Source: an uncultured Halanaerobiales bacterium
Lineage (GTDB): Bacteria > Bacillota > Halanaerobiia > Halanaerobiales > M55B127
Direction: 5' to 3'
Assembly: GCA_913055675.1 (NCBI GenBank)
Contig: CAJXKY010000003.1
Coordinates: 1 to 64,000, forward strand
Length of the DNA: 64,000 bases
Position numbers and translations under genes: made by a program. The notes under the pieces are model-generated. The model was not told the origin of the DNA. It saw nothing but the letters and a program-made list of their open reading frames with translations, and ran no database searches. The first letter of the stretch is position 1. Each line of letters opens with the position of its first letter. Positions 16,901 through 25,311 of the stretch are shown here, one piece after another.

Positions 16901-18280
16901 CCTGTAGGTTATACAGAAGATATTTTTGATGCTTTAGAATTACAAGATGATTTACAGTCAGAATATACAGGGGGCTGTATTGAAAAAGGTAATAAAGTAG
17001 CAACAGATAAAGGGTTATTAAAGATAGAAGATATTGTGGAAAATTATGATAAATTAAAACCTATAAAGACAATTAGTTATAATCCAGACAAAAATCAAGC
17101 AGAGTGGGATTTAATAGAAGATGCTATGTCAATAGATGTGAGTGAAAATGATAAAATAAGGATCAAAGCTGAAAAAGGTTTAGATATTACCACAAGTGAC
17201 TGGCATCCATTCTTTGTAGTTGAAAAACGCCATGTTGAAGATGATTGTCCGGTCTGTGGTGAGGAAATTAGTTCATTTGCTACTCATATGAATCAATATA
17301 AAGTAAGAGAAAAAAGAGCAGATGAGCTTGAATCTGGTGATTATATTTTACAAAATGATACGAACCTTTACCCAGAGAGCGAATCAGAGTTAGATGATGA
17401 CCTAATGTGGTTTATAGGTTATTTCATAAGTGCTAATAAGATATTTGAAGATGATATCACAATTATTGATAATAATATGGAAAATATTAATTCTATAGCT
17501 GAAATAATTAACAATAAGTTTGGCTGTGATATTGAATTTGTAGGAGAAATTAAAAGTAGTGGAAAAAATTATAAAGTAACTATAAAGAATCAAACCGTAA
17601 AAGAACTTTTAACACGTTTTAATATTAATATAGAAGTTAAAGATAATAAAAACAATATTCCACAAAAAGTAAAAGAACAAATAACTCAAAATAATATATA
17701 TAGTTTTTTATCTGGGCTGTTCGAAACAGAGGGTTCTAATGATGAGCTTACTGAATACCATACAAAATATGAAGAGTTAGCTGATGATATTTTAGAAATA
17801 TGTAGTAGAGCAGGGATAGTAGTTTATAAAAATGTTAAAAATAAAGCTGATGGACAAAAAGAATTTGAAATTAAATTTGAAAATAAGATATTAATTCAAT
17901 TAAAGAGCGATAACAACAATGAATCTAAGACTAATAATAAAAAACAATTTACTGTTGTTAAAGTATTAGATGCCAGCAAAGTAAATGTTGAAGATAATCA
18001 GTTCTATGATTTAACAACTGAGAAGTACCACAATTATTTAGCTGGTAAAAACACATTAGTATTTATCCATAATACAGTTTTCCATGGATTTTTAGGAGAA
18101 AGATTAAATGGTACTGAAGGTACTAAAAAACTTGTTAGAAGAATTGCTGCAAATTTCAAATTGCCATATTATACAATCACACCAACCTTTAGTATTTGTC
18201 CTGTTCATGGTTATTTAGCTGGTGAACATCATTATTGTCCAAAATGTGAAGCAGAAGAAAGGGCTAAGCAAAGTGAATAA
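13949..18280 (+). CDS. nrdD: Class III ribonucleotide reductase large chain with two inteins, lacking its glycyl-radical domain
   Basis: A 1443-codon frame. Residues 1-95 form an ATP-cone (KYVKKRDGNTVEFDRSKI). The catalytic body has NrdD hallmarks: HIHDLGNL, CCRLRLDNRELRKRGGGL, NMPRIGYL, YTGG/TVFHGFLGE and ITPTFSICPVHGYLAGEH. It is split by inteins at residues 382-783 and 1010-1375; the spliced protein would have 675 residues. A C3H-type zinc site (CPVH...CPKC) is near the end, but the chain stops 11 residues after that Cys and lacks the RVxGY glycyl-radical domain, which is encoded separately at 19001. A ribosome binding site AAAGGGGG precedes the ATG. The enzyme reduces ribonucleotides anaerobically; expression is under the B12 riboswitch. 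Confidence 0.95.
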   Translation: MPLKYVKKRDGNTVEFDRSKIKNAVLKAASAVDLEKESIGEEITQEVVSYLNIFFEEEGIPEVEQIQDLVEKVLIEKGYAEVAKAYILYREQHSKIRDTKKMFNDAVDVMNDYLELEDWKVKENSNMGYSLQGLNNFISSEVTAQYWLQEIYPDEAGEKHTNGDMHIHDLGNLSVYCCGWDLEDFLRTGFRGVPTKIESNPPKHLKTALGQIINFFFTLQGEAAGAMAFSNFDTLLAPFIAYDDLSYKEVKQAMQGFLFNMNVPTRVGFQTPFTNITMDLTVPKHFKDQPVIIGGEMKERTYGEFQEEMDMFNRAFAEVMMSGDAKGRVFSFPIPTYNITSDFDWQNPKLDPIWEMTAKYGIPYFSNFVNSDMDPEDARSMCLYPEETMLIKENNNIKKYTIEEIFKEYKGNQIDNEWYETNNEVKTLSLNPNNGKLEWVNINKFLKTTDDKLVKITAKDGKSMRVSANHLVAVYSENGITTKKAEDIELDDFILVTKDASDVLNKHSIISEDLAWFMGLFIADGNYLYDSRYEEEVLRGIQISFNKQETNLINRTKKFIKNHLNYDMKFTLDPRYENSLRGYIYNSEFANKLKNTHDLNKYNKLPNWTWSADIKTITKFIEGFFDGDGYGDGKEIHINDEKLAEELNLLMQLIGISTTLRYRENSQVIRFQHILGRGSKNDKIIKDKLHNLIPQFLLEQKYVKDENNNNLYQSYGCKMVGLSSIDRWDLSNEKIETLRDSDYAVTEIKNIERKDLNYQQVFYDIELDKNHYFVHSDGNITHNCCRLRLDNRELRKRGGGLFGANPMTGSIGVVTLNMPRIGYLSNSKEEYMERVYELMDLAKDSLEQKRTILENLTEQGLYPYARFYLRNIKKRFDEYWKNHFNTIGINGMNESLINFMGKDITDEEAYNFTLEVMEKMKSKMQEYQEETDNLYNLEATPAESTSYRLARIDKQKFGENIIAANEDRVEENDAEPYYTNSTHLPVGYTEDIFDALELQDDLQSEYTGGCIEKGNKVATDKGLLKIEDIVENYDKLKPIKTISYNPDKNQAEWDLIEDAMSIDVSENDKIRIKAEKGLDITTSDWHPFFVVEKRHVEDDCPVCGEEISSFATHMNQYKVREKRADELESGDYILQNDTNLYPESESELDDDLMWFIGYFISANKIFEDDITIIDNNMENINSIAEIINNKFGCDIEFVGEIKSSGKNYKVTIKNQTVKELLTRFNINIEVKDNKNNIPQKVKEQITQNNIYSFLSGLFETEGSNDELTEYHTKYEELADDILEICSRAGIVVYKNVKNKADGQKEFEIKFENKILIQLKSDNNNESKTNNKKQFTVVKVLDASKVNVEDNQFYDLTTEKYHNYLAGKNTLVFIHNTVFHGFLGERLNGTEGTKKLVRRIAANFKLPYYTITPTFSICPVHGYLAGEHHYCPKCEAEERAKQSE
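15092..16297 (+). mobile_element. Intein 1 in NrdD, LAGLIDADG endonuclease type (402 aa)
   Basis: In-frame intein, residues 382-783. It begins with Cys (CLYPEETMLI) and ends with HSDGNITHN; the +1 residue is the first Cys of the CCRL motif, so splicing restores SM-CCRL, the normal NrdD sequence. Splicing block B looks like RVSANHLVAVY. Two LAGLIDADG helices are visible, LAWFMGLFIADGN (about residue 515) and FIEGFFDGDGYG (about residue 626), both with acidic residues, so the homing endonuclease looks intact. The insertion is in the most conserved active-site motif, a common intein strategy. Confidence 0.94.
16976..18073 (+). mobile_element. Intein 2 in NrdD, degenerate endonuclease (366 aa)
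   Basis: In-frame intein, residues 1010-1375. It begins CIEKGNKVATDKGLL and ends LVFIHN; the +1 residue is Thr, giving spliced YTGG-TVFHGFLGE as in intein-less NrdD. Block B is ITTSDWHPFFVV. A zinc-knuckle-like CPVCGEE...H insertion follows (about residues 1093-1108). The LAGLIDADG-like helices are degraded: LMWFIGYFISANK lacks the acidic DG, and FLSGLFETEGS has Glu in place of Asp. Splicing residues look intact while the endonuclease is probably dead or weak. Confidence 0.92.
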
Positions 18281-18986
18281 TATAAAAATATCTGGAATTC
18301 AAAAGACATCATTAATAGATTACCCTGATAATATATCTACCGTTTTATTTACTCAGGGGTGTAATATGAATTGTCCTTATTGTCATAATCCTGAGCTAAT
18401 TTCTGAAGAAAATGAAAATGATTACTTAAAGTTAGATAATTTATGGAATTTTTTAGATAAAAGATCCGGATTGATAGATGGAGTAGTTATTACGGGTGGA
18501 GAGCCTTTAATTCAAGAATCTATTTATGAACTTTTAGTGAAAATAAAAAAATATGACTTACTGATTAAGTTAGATACAAATGGAACAAACTACAACTTAT
18601 TAAAGGAAATAATTGAGGATGAGTTAGCCGATTATATTGCTATGGATATAAAAGGACCAATAAAGGATTATGCCCAGTTTTGTGGAATAAAATTAAATAA
18701 GTCAATAATTAATAATATAGATCAGAGTAAAGAATTATTAATAAATTCTTCAAATGTTTTTACCGAAATGAGAACAACGGTTGTTCCAGGAATGCATGAT
18801 AAAAGAATAATGAAAAAGATTGCTAAAAAAGTTTATGGAGTTGATAAATTCTTCATTCAGAATTTTCGTCCTAACAAAGTGAACAACCCTGATTTTAAAG
18901 GAAAAAGAAGGTTTTCAGAAAAAGAACTAAATGAATTTAAAAATATTTTTAGTGAAAAAAACGTGGAAGTAGAAATTAGAAATTAA
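18273..18986 (+). CDS. nrdG: Anaerobic ribonucleotide reductase activating enzyme (radical SAM)
   Basis: NrdG uses SAM and a [4Fe-4S] cluster to place the glycyl radical on the reductase. The cluster motif CNMNCPYC (Cx3Cx2C) lies near residue 28, and GGEPL near residue 73. I choose GTG 18273, which follows AGAAAGGG and gives the N terminus VNNIKISGIQKTSLIDYP normal for this 230-240-residue type; an upstream in-frame ATG at 18222 adds 17 residues inside nrdD. The start overlaps the nrdD stop by 8 bases. Its target Gly is here not in NrdD but in the 47-residue protein encoded 14 bases downstream. Confidence 0.93.
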   Translation: MNNIKISGIQKTSLIDYPDNISTVLFTQGCNMNCPYCHNPELISEENENDYLKLDNLWNFLDKRSGLIDGVVITGGEPLIQESIYELLVKIKKYDLLIKLDTNGTNYNLLKEIIEDELADYIAMDIKGPIKDYAQFCGIKLNKSIINNIDQSKELLINSSNVFTEMRTTVVPGMHDKRIMKKIAKKVYGVDKFFIQNFRPNKVNNPDFKGKRRFSEKELNEFKNIFSEKNVEVEIRN

Positions 18987-19000
18987 AAGGGGGAAATAAA

Positions 19001-19144
19001 ATGAGTAAAAAACAAAAATGCGAAGTTTATTCAAGAGTAGTTGGTTATCTTTCTCCAGTATCAGAATGGAATGATGGAAAACAGGAAGAATATAAGGATA
19101 GAAAAACTTATAGTGTTAATGATAAATTTAAAAAACAGGCATAA
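19001..19144 (+). CDS. Stand-alone NrdD glycyl-radical domain (47 aa)
   Basis: An ATG at 19001 after the strong site AAAAGGGGG opens a 47-codon frame. The product contains CEVYSRVVGYLSPVSEWNDG followed by KQEEYKDRKTY, which is the C-terminal glycyl-radical segment of class III reductases; the radical Gly is G15 in RVVGYL. The nrdD frame ends just before where this segment normally begins, so the two genes together make one complete NrdD, separated by nrdG. The peptide would have to bind NrdD and place Gly next to the active-site Cys, and be activated by NrdG. A functional analogue in another family is GrcA/YfiD, the spare radical domain of pyruvate formate-lyase. A terminator follows. Confidence 0.93.
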   Translation: MSKKQKCEVYSRVVGYLSPVSEWNDGKQEEYKDRKTYSVNDKFKKQA

Positions 19145-19159
19145 TTATATATAAAATCA

Positions 19160-19188
19160 AAAGGGCTCCCATTTGGGAGCCTTTTTTC
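19160..19188. terminator. Bidirectional terminator between nrd operon and mannosidase operon
   Basis: GGCTCCC (19164-19170) and GGGAGCC (19175-19181) pair around ATTT, with six T on the + strand and a weaker T-rich run on the - strand. It separates the convergent nrd and alpha-mannosidase units. Confidence 0.9.
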
Positions 19189-19194
19189 ATTATC

Positions 19195-22100
19195 TTACAA
19201 AATTATTCTATAAGTTTTAATTTCAAAAGCAGTTATATCATCAACAAACTGATTATTACTAATTTTAAATTGTTTTATATTATTTTCCAATAGACTTGTC
19301 TCATATAATTCCTTGATTTCTTTATTAAAAAATATTTTTAAATTAGTATTCTCGCCTTTATATTCATGAACTCTGAGAATGTAACCTTTATTATTTTCTG
19401 CCGGCTTAAAGCTATCTAAAATAACATTACTATTACGAATTTTTATAAAGGATGGGTTATAATTTTTGGTTGATAGTTTATTTATTTTTGTATCATGAAA
19501 TTTTAATGGTTTATTGTTTAACTTTACCGCCTCTTTTTCAATATATTCTATATTGATTTTTTGTGGGTTTAATAGAAGGGAATAGGTAAATTTATGTTTG
19601 CCTAAATCTGCCTTAGGATCGGGATAAATGCCACCTTTTAATAAAGTGAGCTTAATTACATTTTCATTGATTTCATGTCCATATTTACTATCATTTAAAA
19701 GGCTAATACTCCTATTTTTATTATTTATATTGACCCATTTATGGGCTGGCACTTCAGTTTTAGCTTTTTCCCAAGAATCATTTTTATAATTTTCCCTTTC
19801 AAGATATCCCATTGATAAATCAAAAAGAGCTGTTGAATTTTCAATATTAATTGGGAAAGATGTTTTTAATAACTTTTGCCTTTCTTGCCAATTTATTTCT
19901 GTAATAAAGTCGATTTTTCTTTTGTTTTCATAAAGAATTATTTTTTGGGATATAGTGGAACTATAGAAGTTTCGGTTAATAACTATCGAATGGAAGTATT
20001 GACCTTTTTCACTTACTTTAATATCTTCTATGTTATCAATAACTTTTTTATTTTCTTCAGATATTGAAATGTCCCATGCATCAAAATAAGTTGATTTATC
20101 ATCATATAATAATAATTGATTACCAGTTTTATTTTCTTCTATATATTCAATATTATTTACTTTATCATAAATGGATACAATTTCACCTGAATTATTGAGT
20201 TTAACTTTTAAATATTTATTTTCAAGACTATATTTATTTGATTTGAGATTATTTTTATAATCTATATTATTATTTTTTAAAAGTTGAAATTTATTTATTT
20301 CAAATTGTTTTAAATTATTTGTTTTAAAATATAATTTATTTTCAGTCTTTTGTAAAGGGATTATTTCATCTTTAATCTTAATAGAATTATATATATCTTT
20401 AATTTTATTTTTGTCTAAACTTATCAAATCATTCCATTTAAATGAATTAGGATTAAAAACTAAAATTTCATCTTTATTGACCAAAATATTTTCATTAAAA
20501 TATTCAAAAATATTATTTTTTATTTTTTTTAATTCAGATTCAAGATTTATATAATCTTTTACAGCATCTTTAAACACATCTCTTACACAAGAACCTGTTA
20601 TAATATCATGAAACTGATTTTTTAATAAAACCTTCCAATGCTTTTCAAAATCAATTTTAATTTTATATCCATTGATTTTAGCCAAAGAATAGAAAATTTC
20701 TATATTTCTAAGTTTGAATTCTAATCGTCTATTATAGTATTTTAATTTAGCCTGGCTTGTATAAGTGCCACGATGTTTTTCGAGATATAACTCGTCTTTC
20801 CAAGAGGGGAGCTTTTCTTTTTGAAAAATATTATTTAAATGATCTAAAATATCCCCCGTTTTAATTTCAGGTAGATATGGAATATTTTTTAACGAATTTA
20901 AATTATTGATTTGGACTTCATTGTTTCCTCCTCCACCATCACCAAAACCATATAAGGATAATACTTCTGGAAGTTCTTTTTGTCTTCTAGAATCCCAGGC
21001 ATTTTTTAGCTTTTTAGGTTCGAGTTCTCCACCATAAGTGTCAGAGAGAAGATAAGAAGATATACTGCTTCCATCTATTCCTACCCAATTAAAAATATTA
21101 TATGGAAATTTGTTAGTATCATTCCACTGTAATTTTGTTGTTATAAAATAATCAATATTAGACTTTTTTAAAATTTGTGGTAATATTGCACTGAAACCAA
21201 AACAATCTGGTAGCCAACATATATTAGTTTTTTTGTCGAAGTTATTTTCAAAAAATTTTTCTCCGTATAATATCTGTCTTATTAGTGACTCACCATTAGG
21301 TATATTAGTATCTGATTCTACCCAAAGAGCTCCTTCTATTAAAAATTTGTTTTCCTTATATTTTTTTGTTAATTTATCAAATAATTTAGGAAAGTGTGTT
21401 TTTAAATAATCATATAATATAGCTTGACTTTGAATGAAATAATAGTTGTCAAAAGAATCCATTAAGTTAAGGGTTGTACTAATAGTCCTTTGCAATTTTC
21501 TTATTGAATCAGTTATTCTCCATTTGAAAGCCAAATCTAAATGGGAATGACCTAGCAAATGAACATTTCCATTTTTATGAGCATCTATACTTTTTAATTC
21601 ATTTTCTAGATATTCAAAAGCATTATCTATAGAATCAAGGAATTTTTGTTGTTGATTAGTATAAAAATCTATAATATTAATAGTTGAATCTAGTAAATTT
21701 TGTAATTTGGTTTTCTTTTCTTTTGAGTTAAGAGACTCAATGGTTTTTTTAGTATTTAATAACAAATAATATAGGTCTTCCACACTTTTATTTTTATTAA
21801 ATAAAAAGGCTTTTCTGAATAAATGAGGAGGATAGGGTTGATTAAACATTCTTTGATGTCGAGCATATAAGTGGATATCATATGTGGCTAAAATTTTAAA
21901 GTGATAGAAGTCATCAGTAGTTTTTGGCAATCTTATATCTTTTTCGTTTAATCCTCTATAAACTTCATCATTTATAAATAGTGCACATTCACCATCAATA
22001 TCTAAATGAAGATATAGATTTTCATCATCTATTTTTTGAGGTAATTTAATTCTATAATGAAAGAAAAAAATCTTACCGGTATTATCCCAAACGCTACTAT

Positions 22101-22257
22101 TACCGGTAAGAAATGATTTTTTTGACTCAATTGGTTTATATGTGTTATCATTTACTTTTTTAACTTCTTGAACTTTCCATTTTTTTAATTCGTGTTTGTT
22201 TTCATATGATAATTTTTTTAGATCTCTCAATATTAAATCTATTTTATCTGGTAACAT
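19195..22257 (-). CDS. Alpha-mannosidase, glycoside hydrolase family 38
   Basis: A 1020-residue GH38 enzyme. The catalytic domain carries HSHLDLAFKW (zinc-binding HxHxD, near residue 236) and WLPDCFGFS, whose Asp (about residue 350) is the expected nucleophile. The C-terminal half is the beta-sandwich region typical of the family. No signal peptide, so it hydrolyses imported alpha-mannosides in the cytoplasm. It is the last gene of an operon with a sugar ABC importer, 15 bases after the MalG-type permease, which suggests the importer brings in alpha-mannosides or mannose-containing oligosaccharides. GH38 also includes 2-O-mannosylglycerate hydrolases, so a compatible-solute substrate is possible. 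GGGAGT precedes the ATG. Confidence 0.92.
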   Translation of the reverse strand: MLPDKIDLILRDLKKLSYENKHELKKWKVQEVKKVNDNTYKPIESKKSFLTGNSSVWDNTGKIFFFHYRIKLPQKIDDENLYLHLDIDGECALFINDEVYRGLNEKDIRLPKTTDDFYHFKILATYDIHLYARHQRMFNQPYPPHLFRKAFLFNKNKSVEDLYYLLLNTKKTIESLNSKEKKTKLQNLLDSTINIIDFYTNQQQKFLDSIDNAFEYLENELKSIDAHKNGNVHLLGHSHLDLAFKWRITDSIRKLQRTISTTLNLMDSFDNYYFIQSQAILYDYLKTHFPKLFDKLTKKYKENKFLIEGALWVESDTNIPNGESLIRQILYGEKFFENNFDKKTNICWLPDCFGFSAILPQILKKSNIDYFITTKLQWNDTNKFPYNIFNWVGIDGSSISSYLLSDTYGGELEPKKLKNAWDSRRQKELPEVLSLYGFGDGGGGNNEVQINNLNSLKNIPYLPEIKTGDILDHLNNIFQKEKLPSWKDELYLEKHRGTYTSQAKLKYYNRRLEFKLRNIEIFYSLAKINGYKIKIDFEKHWKVLLKNQFHDIITGSCVRDVFKDAVKDYINLESELKKIKNNIFEYFNENILVNKDEILVFNPNSFKWNDLISLDKNKIKDIYNSIKIKDEIIPLQKTENKLYFKTNNLKQFEINKFQLLKNNNIDYKNNLKSNKYSLENKYLKVKLNNSGEIVSIYDKVNNIEYIEENKTGNQLLLYDDKSTYFDAWDISISEENKKVIDNIEDIKVSEKGQYFHSIVINRNFYSSTISQKIILYENKRKIDFITEINWQERQKLLKTSFPINIENSTALFDLSMGYLERENYKNDSWEKAKTEVPAHKWVNINNKNRSISLLNDSKYGHEINENVIKLTLLKGGIYPDPKADLGKHKFTYSLLLNPQKINIEYIEKEAVKLNNKPLKFHDTKINKLSTKNYNPSFIKIRNSNVILDSFKPAENNKGYILRVHEYKGENTNLKIFFNKEIKELYETSLLENNIKQFKISNNQFVDDITAFEIKTYRIIL

Positions 22258-22272
22258 ATTTATACTCCCTTT

Positions 22273-23124
22273 TTAACCTTTGACAGAACCTGCTAATATT
22301 CCTCTTACAAAATATCTTTGTAAAGAGAAGAACATAATAAGTGGTACAATAATTGAGATAAATGCACCAGCAGTTAAAACATGCCAGTTTTGTCCATAGG
22401 AACCAACCATATTTGCCAATCTTATTGTAACTGGTGCTACGTCTTGAGTACCACCAAGATATATTAAGGCAACCAATAGATCATTCCATGTCCAGAGAAA
22501 TTGAAATATAATTAAAGAAGCTAAAGCAGGTACTGATAGCGGTAAGGCTAGTTTATAATAAACTGTCCACATTGAAGCACCATCAATATATGCAGCTTCA
22601 AATAAATCATCAGGTAGAGAGGAGAAGAAGTTATATAACATAAATACTGCAAATGGCATCCCGTAGCCAGTGTGTGCTATCCATACTGCTAGAAATGTAC
22701 CATTTATATTAAGCGTGTTAAATATTCTTAAGATAGGAATAAAAGTCATTTGAAGTGGTATAACTAATAGGCCTACTATTATACCATATATAATCATTCT
22801 ACCTCTGAAGCGTAATTTAGCCAATCCAAAGGCAGCAAATGAAGCAATTCCTACCGGTAAAATTGTTGCAACAATAGCTATAATAAAACTGTTTCTAAAA
22901 GCAATATCCATGTTATTTACATTTAAAACTTTTTGGTAGTTTTCTAATGTAAACTGGGTAAATTTCAACGGACTATTTAAAACAGTCCACCACCCACTAG
23001 AACTTACTTCTGAAGCTGGTCTTACAGAAGTTATGAGTAAGCCAAGTGTTGGTAGTATCCAAATAAACATTATCGATAGAAGAAGTACATTTATAATGAT
23101 CTTTACTGTTTTATTATCATTCAT
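22273..23124 (-). CDS. Sugar ABC transporter permease (MalG type)
   Basis: A permease of about 283 residues with six predicted membrane helices and the EAA loop (EAAYIDGASMWTVYYKLALP), the contact site for the ATPase. I choose ATG 23124, which follows GGGGGGAG; the open frame extends to 23172 inside the upstream gene. It overlaps the MalF-type gene by 8 bases, a sign of translational coupling. No cognate ATPase gene is in this cluster; a shared MsmK-type ATPase elsewhere is likely. Confidence 0.93.
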   Translation of the reverse strand: MNDNKTVKIIINVLLLSIMFIWILPTLGLLITSVRPASEVSSSGWWTVLNSPLKFTQFTLENYQKVLNVNNMDIAFRNSFIIAIVATILPVGIASFAAFGLAKLRFRGRMIIYGIIVGLLVIPLQMTFIPILRIFNTLNINGTFLAVWIAHTGYGMPFAVFMLYNFFSSLPDDLFEAAYIDGASMWTVYYKLALPLSVPALASLIIFQFLWTWNDLLVALIYLGGTQDVAPVTIRLANMVGSYGQNWHVLTAGAFISIIVPLIMFFSLQRYFVRGILAGSVKG

Positions 23125-23989
23125 TTTGCTCCCCCCGCATTCTTTTAATATTAGCAATAATAACTGGTACAATTAATATGAATAGTACTACTGCAATTGC
23201 ACTGGCACGGCCGAAGTTACGATATTGGAACATTTCTTTATACATTCTATTAGCAATAACTTCTGTTCTGAAGTTACCATTGGTCATAACATATACAATA
23301 TCAAATATTTTTAGAACATTAACTACCATAGTTGTTGCAACTACAGCAATAGTAGATTTCATGTAGGGGAAGATAACAAATCTAAATACCTGCCATTCAG
23401 TTGCTCCATCAACTTTTGCAGCTTCAATTTGATCTCTAGGAATTCCTTTATAAGAAGCAGAGAGGATGACCATACAAAATCCAGTCCACATCCAAATACC
23501 AACAAATATTAATGCTAAATTATTAATCCAAGGTCCTTGAATTAACCATCCAATTGGATCCATCCCTAAAGAAGTTAAAATTTGATTTAATAAACCTATT
23601 TGTTCTGAGGCAGGTGGTCTATAGGTATAAACAAATTTCCAGACCACACCAGCACCAACAAAGGAAATAGCCATTGGCATAAAAATTATTGATTTAGCTA
23701 TTTTTTCATATTTTACTCTATCTGATAGAATTGCAAATAATAACCCTAAACCAACAGTAAATGTGGTCATAAATATTAACCACATTAAATTATTTCTGAA
23801 AGAAATAAGCATTGTTTCATTAGTAAAAGCATAAATATAATTTTGTATACCCATAAATTTTTCTGAGTCAGGACCAAAAAAACTTAAAATAAAAGTCTGA
23901 ATCGAGGGATATAAGAGCATTAATCCCACAACAAGAGAGGCTGGCCCTACAAAGAGGGCCACCCATTTCTTTTTACTTCTTTCTTGCAT
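23117..23989 (-). CDS. Sugar ABC transporter permease (MalF type)
   Basis: A 290-residue inner-membrane permease with about six helices and the EAA motif EAAKVDGATEWQVFRFVIFP near residue 190. It follows the binding-protein gene by 23 bases, with a GGGAGG ribosome binding site. It pairs with the MalG-type permease to form the channel of a CUT1-class oligosaccharide importer. Confidence 0.93.
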   Translation of the reverse strand: MQERSKKKWVALFVGPASLVVGLMLLYPSIQTFILSFFGPDSEKFMGIQNYIYAFTNETMLISFRNNLMWLIFMTTFTVGLGLLFAILSDRVKYEKIAKSIIFMPMAISFVGAGVVWKFVYTYRPPASEQIGLLNQILTSLGMDPIGWLIQGPWINNLALIFVGIWMWTGFCMVILSASYKGIPRDQIEAAKVDGATEWQVFRFVIFPYMKSTIAVVATTMVVNVLKIFDIVYVMTNGNFRTEVIANRMYKEMFQYRNFGRASAIAVVLFILIVPVIIANIKRMRGEQNE

Positions 23990-24012
23990 ATATTAAACCT
24001 CCCGGCTTTACT

Positions 24013-25311
24013 TTAATTAGTAGCTTCTCCGGAGCTATAGGCATCATCAGCGTTTTGTTCAATAGATTCTAAAACGCCATCAATATTTTCACCACTTACA
24101 TAGTCTAAGATACCTTGCCAGAATGCTCCAGAGCCTATAGAAGCGGGCATTGAATCAGAGGCATCAAATCTGAATGTATCTGCATTATTTAAGAACTCAG
24201 CCATTTGTCGTGTAATATCATCGGGATATACATTTGGATTTATTCTATTGTTAGTTCCTAATTTACCAAGTTCACTGAGCCAAATAGATTGAGCGCCTGG
24301 AGTTGCAATATATTTCATAAATTGTCTAGCTTCTTGATTATCATTTAACATACTGAGCATATCTGCTGCACCAAGTGCTGGTGTACCATATTCTTCATCA
24401 ATTGGTGGAAGTGGGAAGAAGTCGAAATCTTCACCAGCTTTTAATTCTGGATTATTGTCTTTTATGAAACTAGTAATAAAGCTAGCTTGTCTGTGTAGAG
24501 CTGCTCTAGGTGGATCTGTAAAAAGTGGATTAGGTGCGTCCCCAAAGTTTGTTGAGAGTACAGCTGTGGGTCCACCATAAGCCATATCTGGATTCTTTGC
24601 ATAATTTCCAAAAATTTCGAATGCATTTTTAATTCTATCATCTGTCCATGGAATATCGTGAGCTATCCATTTATCATAGGTTTCTGGATCGGTAGTCCTT
24701 AACATGATATCTTCAATCCAATCTGTTCCTGGCCAACCACTAGCTGCTCCTGATTCTAAACCAATTGACCAAGGTGCAATTCCATCTTCTTGCATTTGTT
24801 GGGCTAATTGATCCATATCTTCCCATGTTTCAGGAACTTCGTAACCATATTCTTCAAATACATTAGGATTGTACCATACTAGACTTTTAACATCAGCTGC
24901 CAAAAACATTGCATACATACCATCATTATAAGTTGCTAGATCGATCCATTTTTCATCAAAATCTTCTCTAATATAGTTCATATTATATACGTTTTCTAGA
25001 TTTATTAGATCTCCATCATCTGCTAAGTCCTTCATCATACCAGGACCAGATACTGCTACTATATCTGGGGGATTTCCAGCTTCTAAACGAGTGGTTAAGA
25101 GTGTAGGTAGATCTCTGGTACCTTCATATTGAACTTCAATACCTGAGGCCTGTTCAAAAGGTTCAACCATCTTGTTGAAAGCGTCGAGTTCTCCGCCACC
25201 CCAAACTCCCATAACGGTTACGGTACCGTCTTGAGCTACAGCAGGTAAAGTGAAGAGTAAAAGACTTGCCAATAAAACTAATGTTAACCCAGTAGTAATC
25301 TTACCTTTCAT
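24013..25311 (-). CDS. Sugar ABC transporter solute-binding protein
   Basis: A 432-residue extracytoplasmic binding protein of the CUT1 (family 1) type. The N terminus is a Sec signal (MKGKITTGLTLVLLASLLLF) ending AVA-Q, a signal peptidase I site. There is no Cys lipobox, so the mature protein would be soluble rather than lipid-anchored. The first mature strands (VTVMGVWGGGELDAFNKMV) fit the family. First gene of the importer-mannosidase operon. The 157-base gap to lacI should hold its promoter, but I see no convincing -35/-10 pair or operator there. Confidence 0.93.
   Translation of the reverse strand: MKGKITTGLTLVLLASLLLFTLPAVAQDGTVTVMGVWGGGELDAFNKMVEPFEQASGIEVQYEGTRDLPTLLTTRLEAGNPPDIVAVSGPGMMKDLADDGDLINLENVYNMNYIREDFDEKWIDLATYNDGMYAMFLAADVKSLVWYNPNVFEEYGYEVPETWEDMDQLAQQMQEDGIAPWSIGLESGAASGWPGTDWIEDIMLRTTDPETYDKWIAHDIPWTDDRIKNAFEIFGNYAKNPDMAYGGPTAVLSTNFGDAPNPLFTDPPRAALHRQASFITSFIKDNNPELKAGEDFDFFPLPPIDEEYGTPALGAADMLSMLNDNQEARQFMKYIATPGAQSIWLSELGKLGTNNRINPNVYPDDITRQMAEFLNNADTFRFDASDSMPASIGSGAFWQGILDYVSGENIDGVLESIEQNADDAYSSGEATN

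Noticed and set aside
15092-18073. Group I introns or frameshifted nrdD
   Set aside because: The reading frame is continuous through both insertions and their ends have intein splicing residues.
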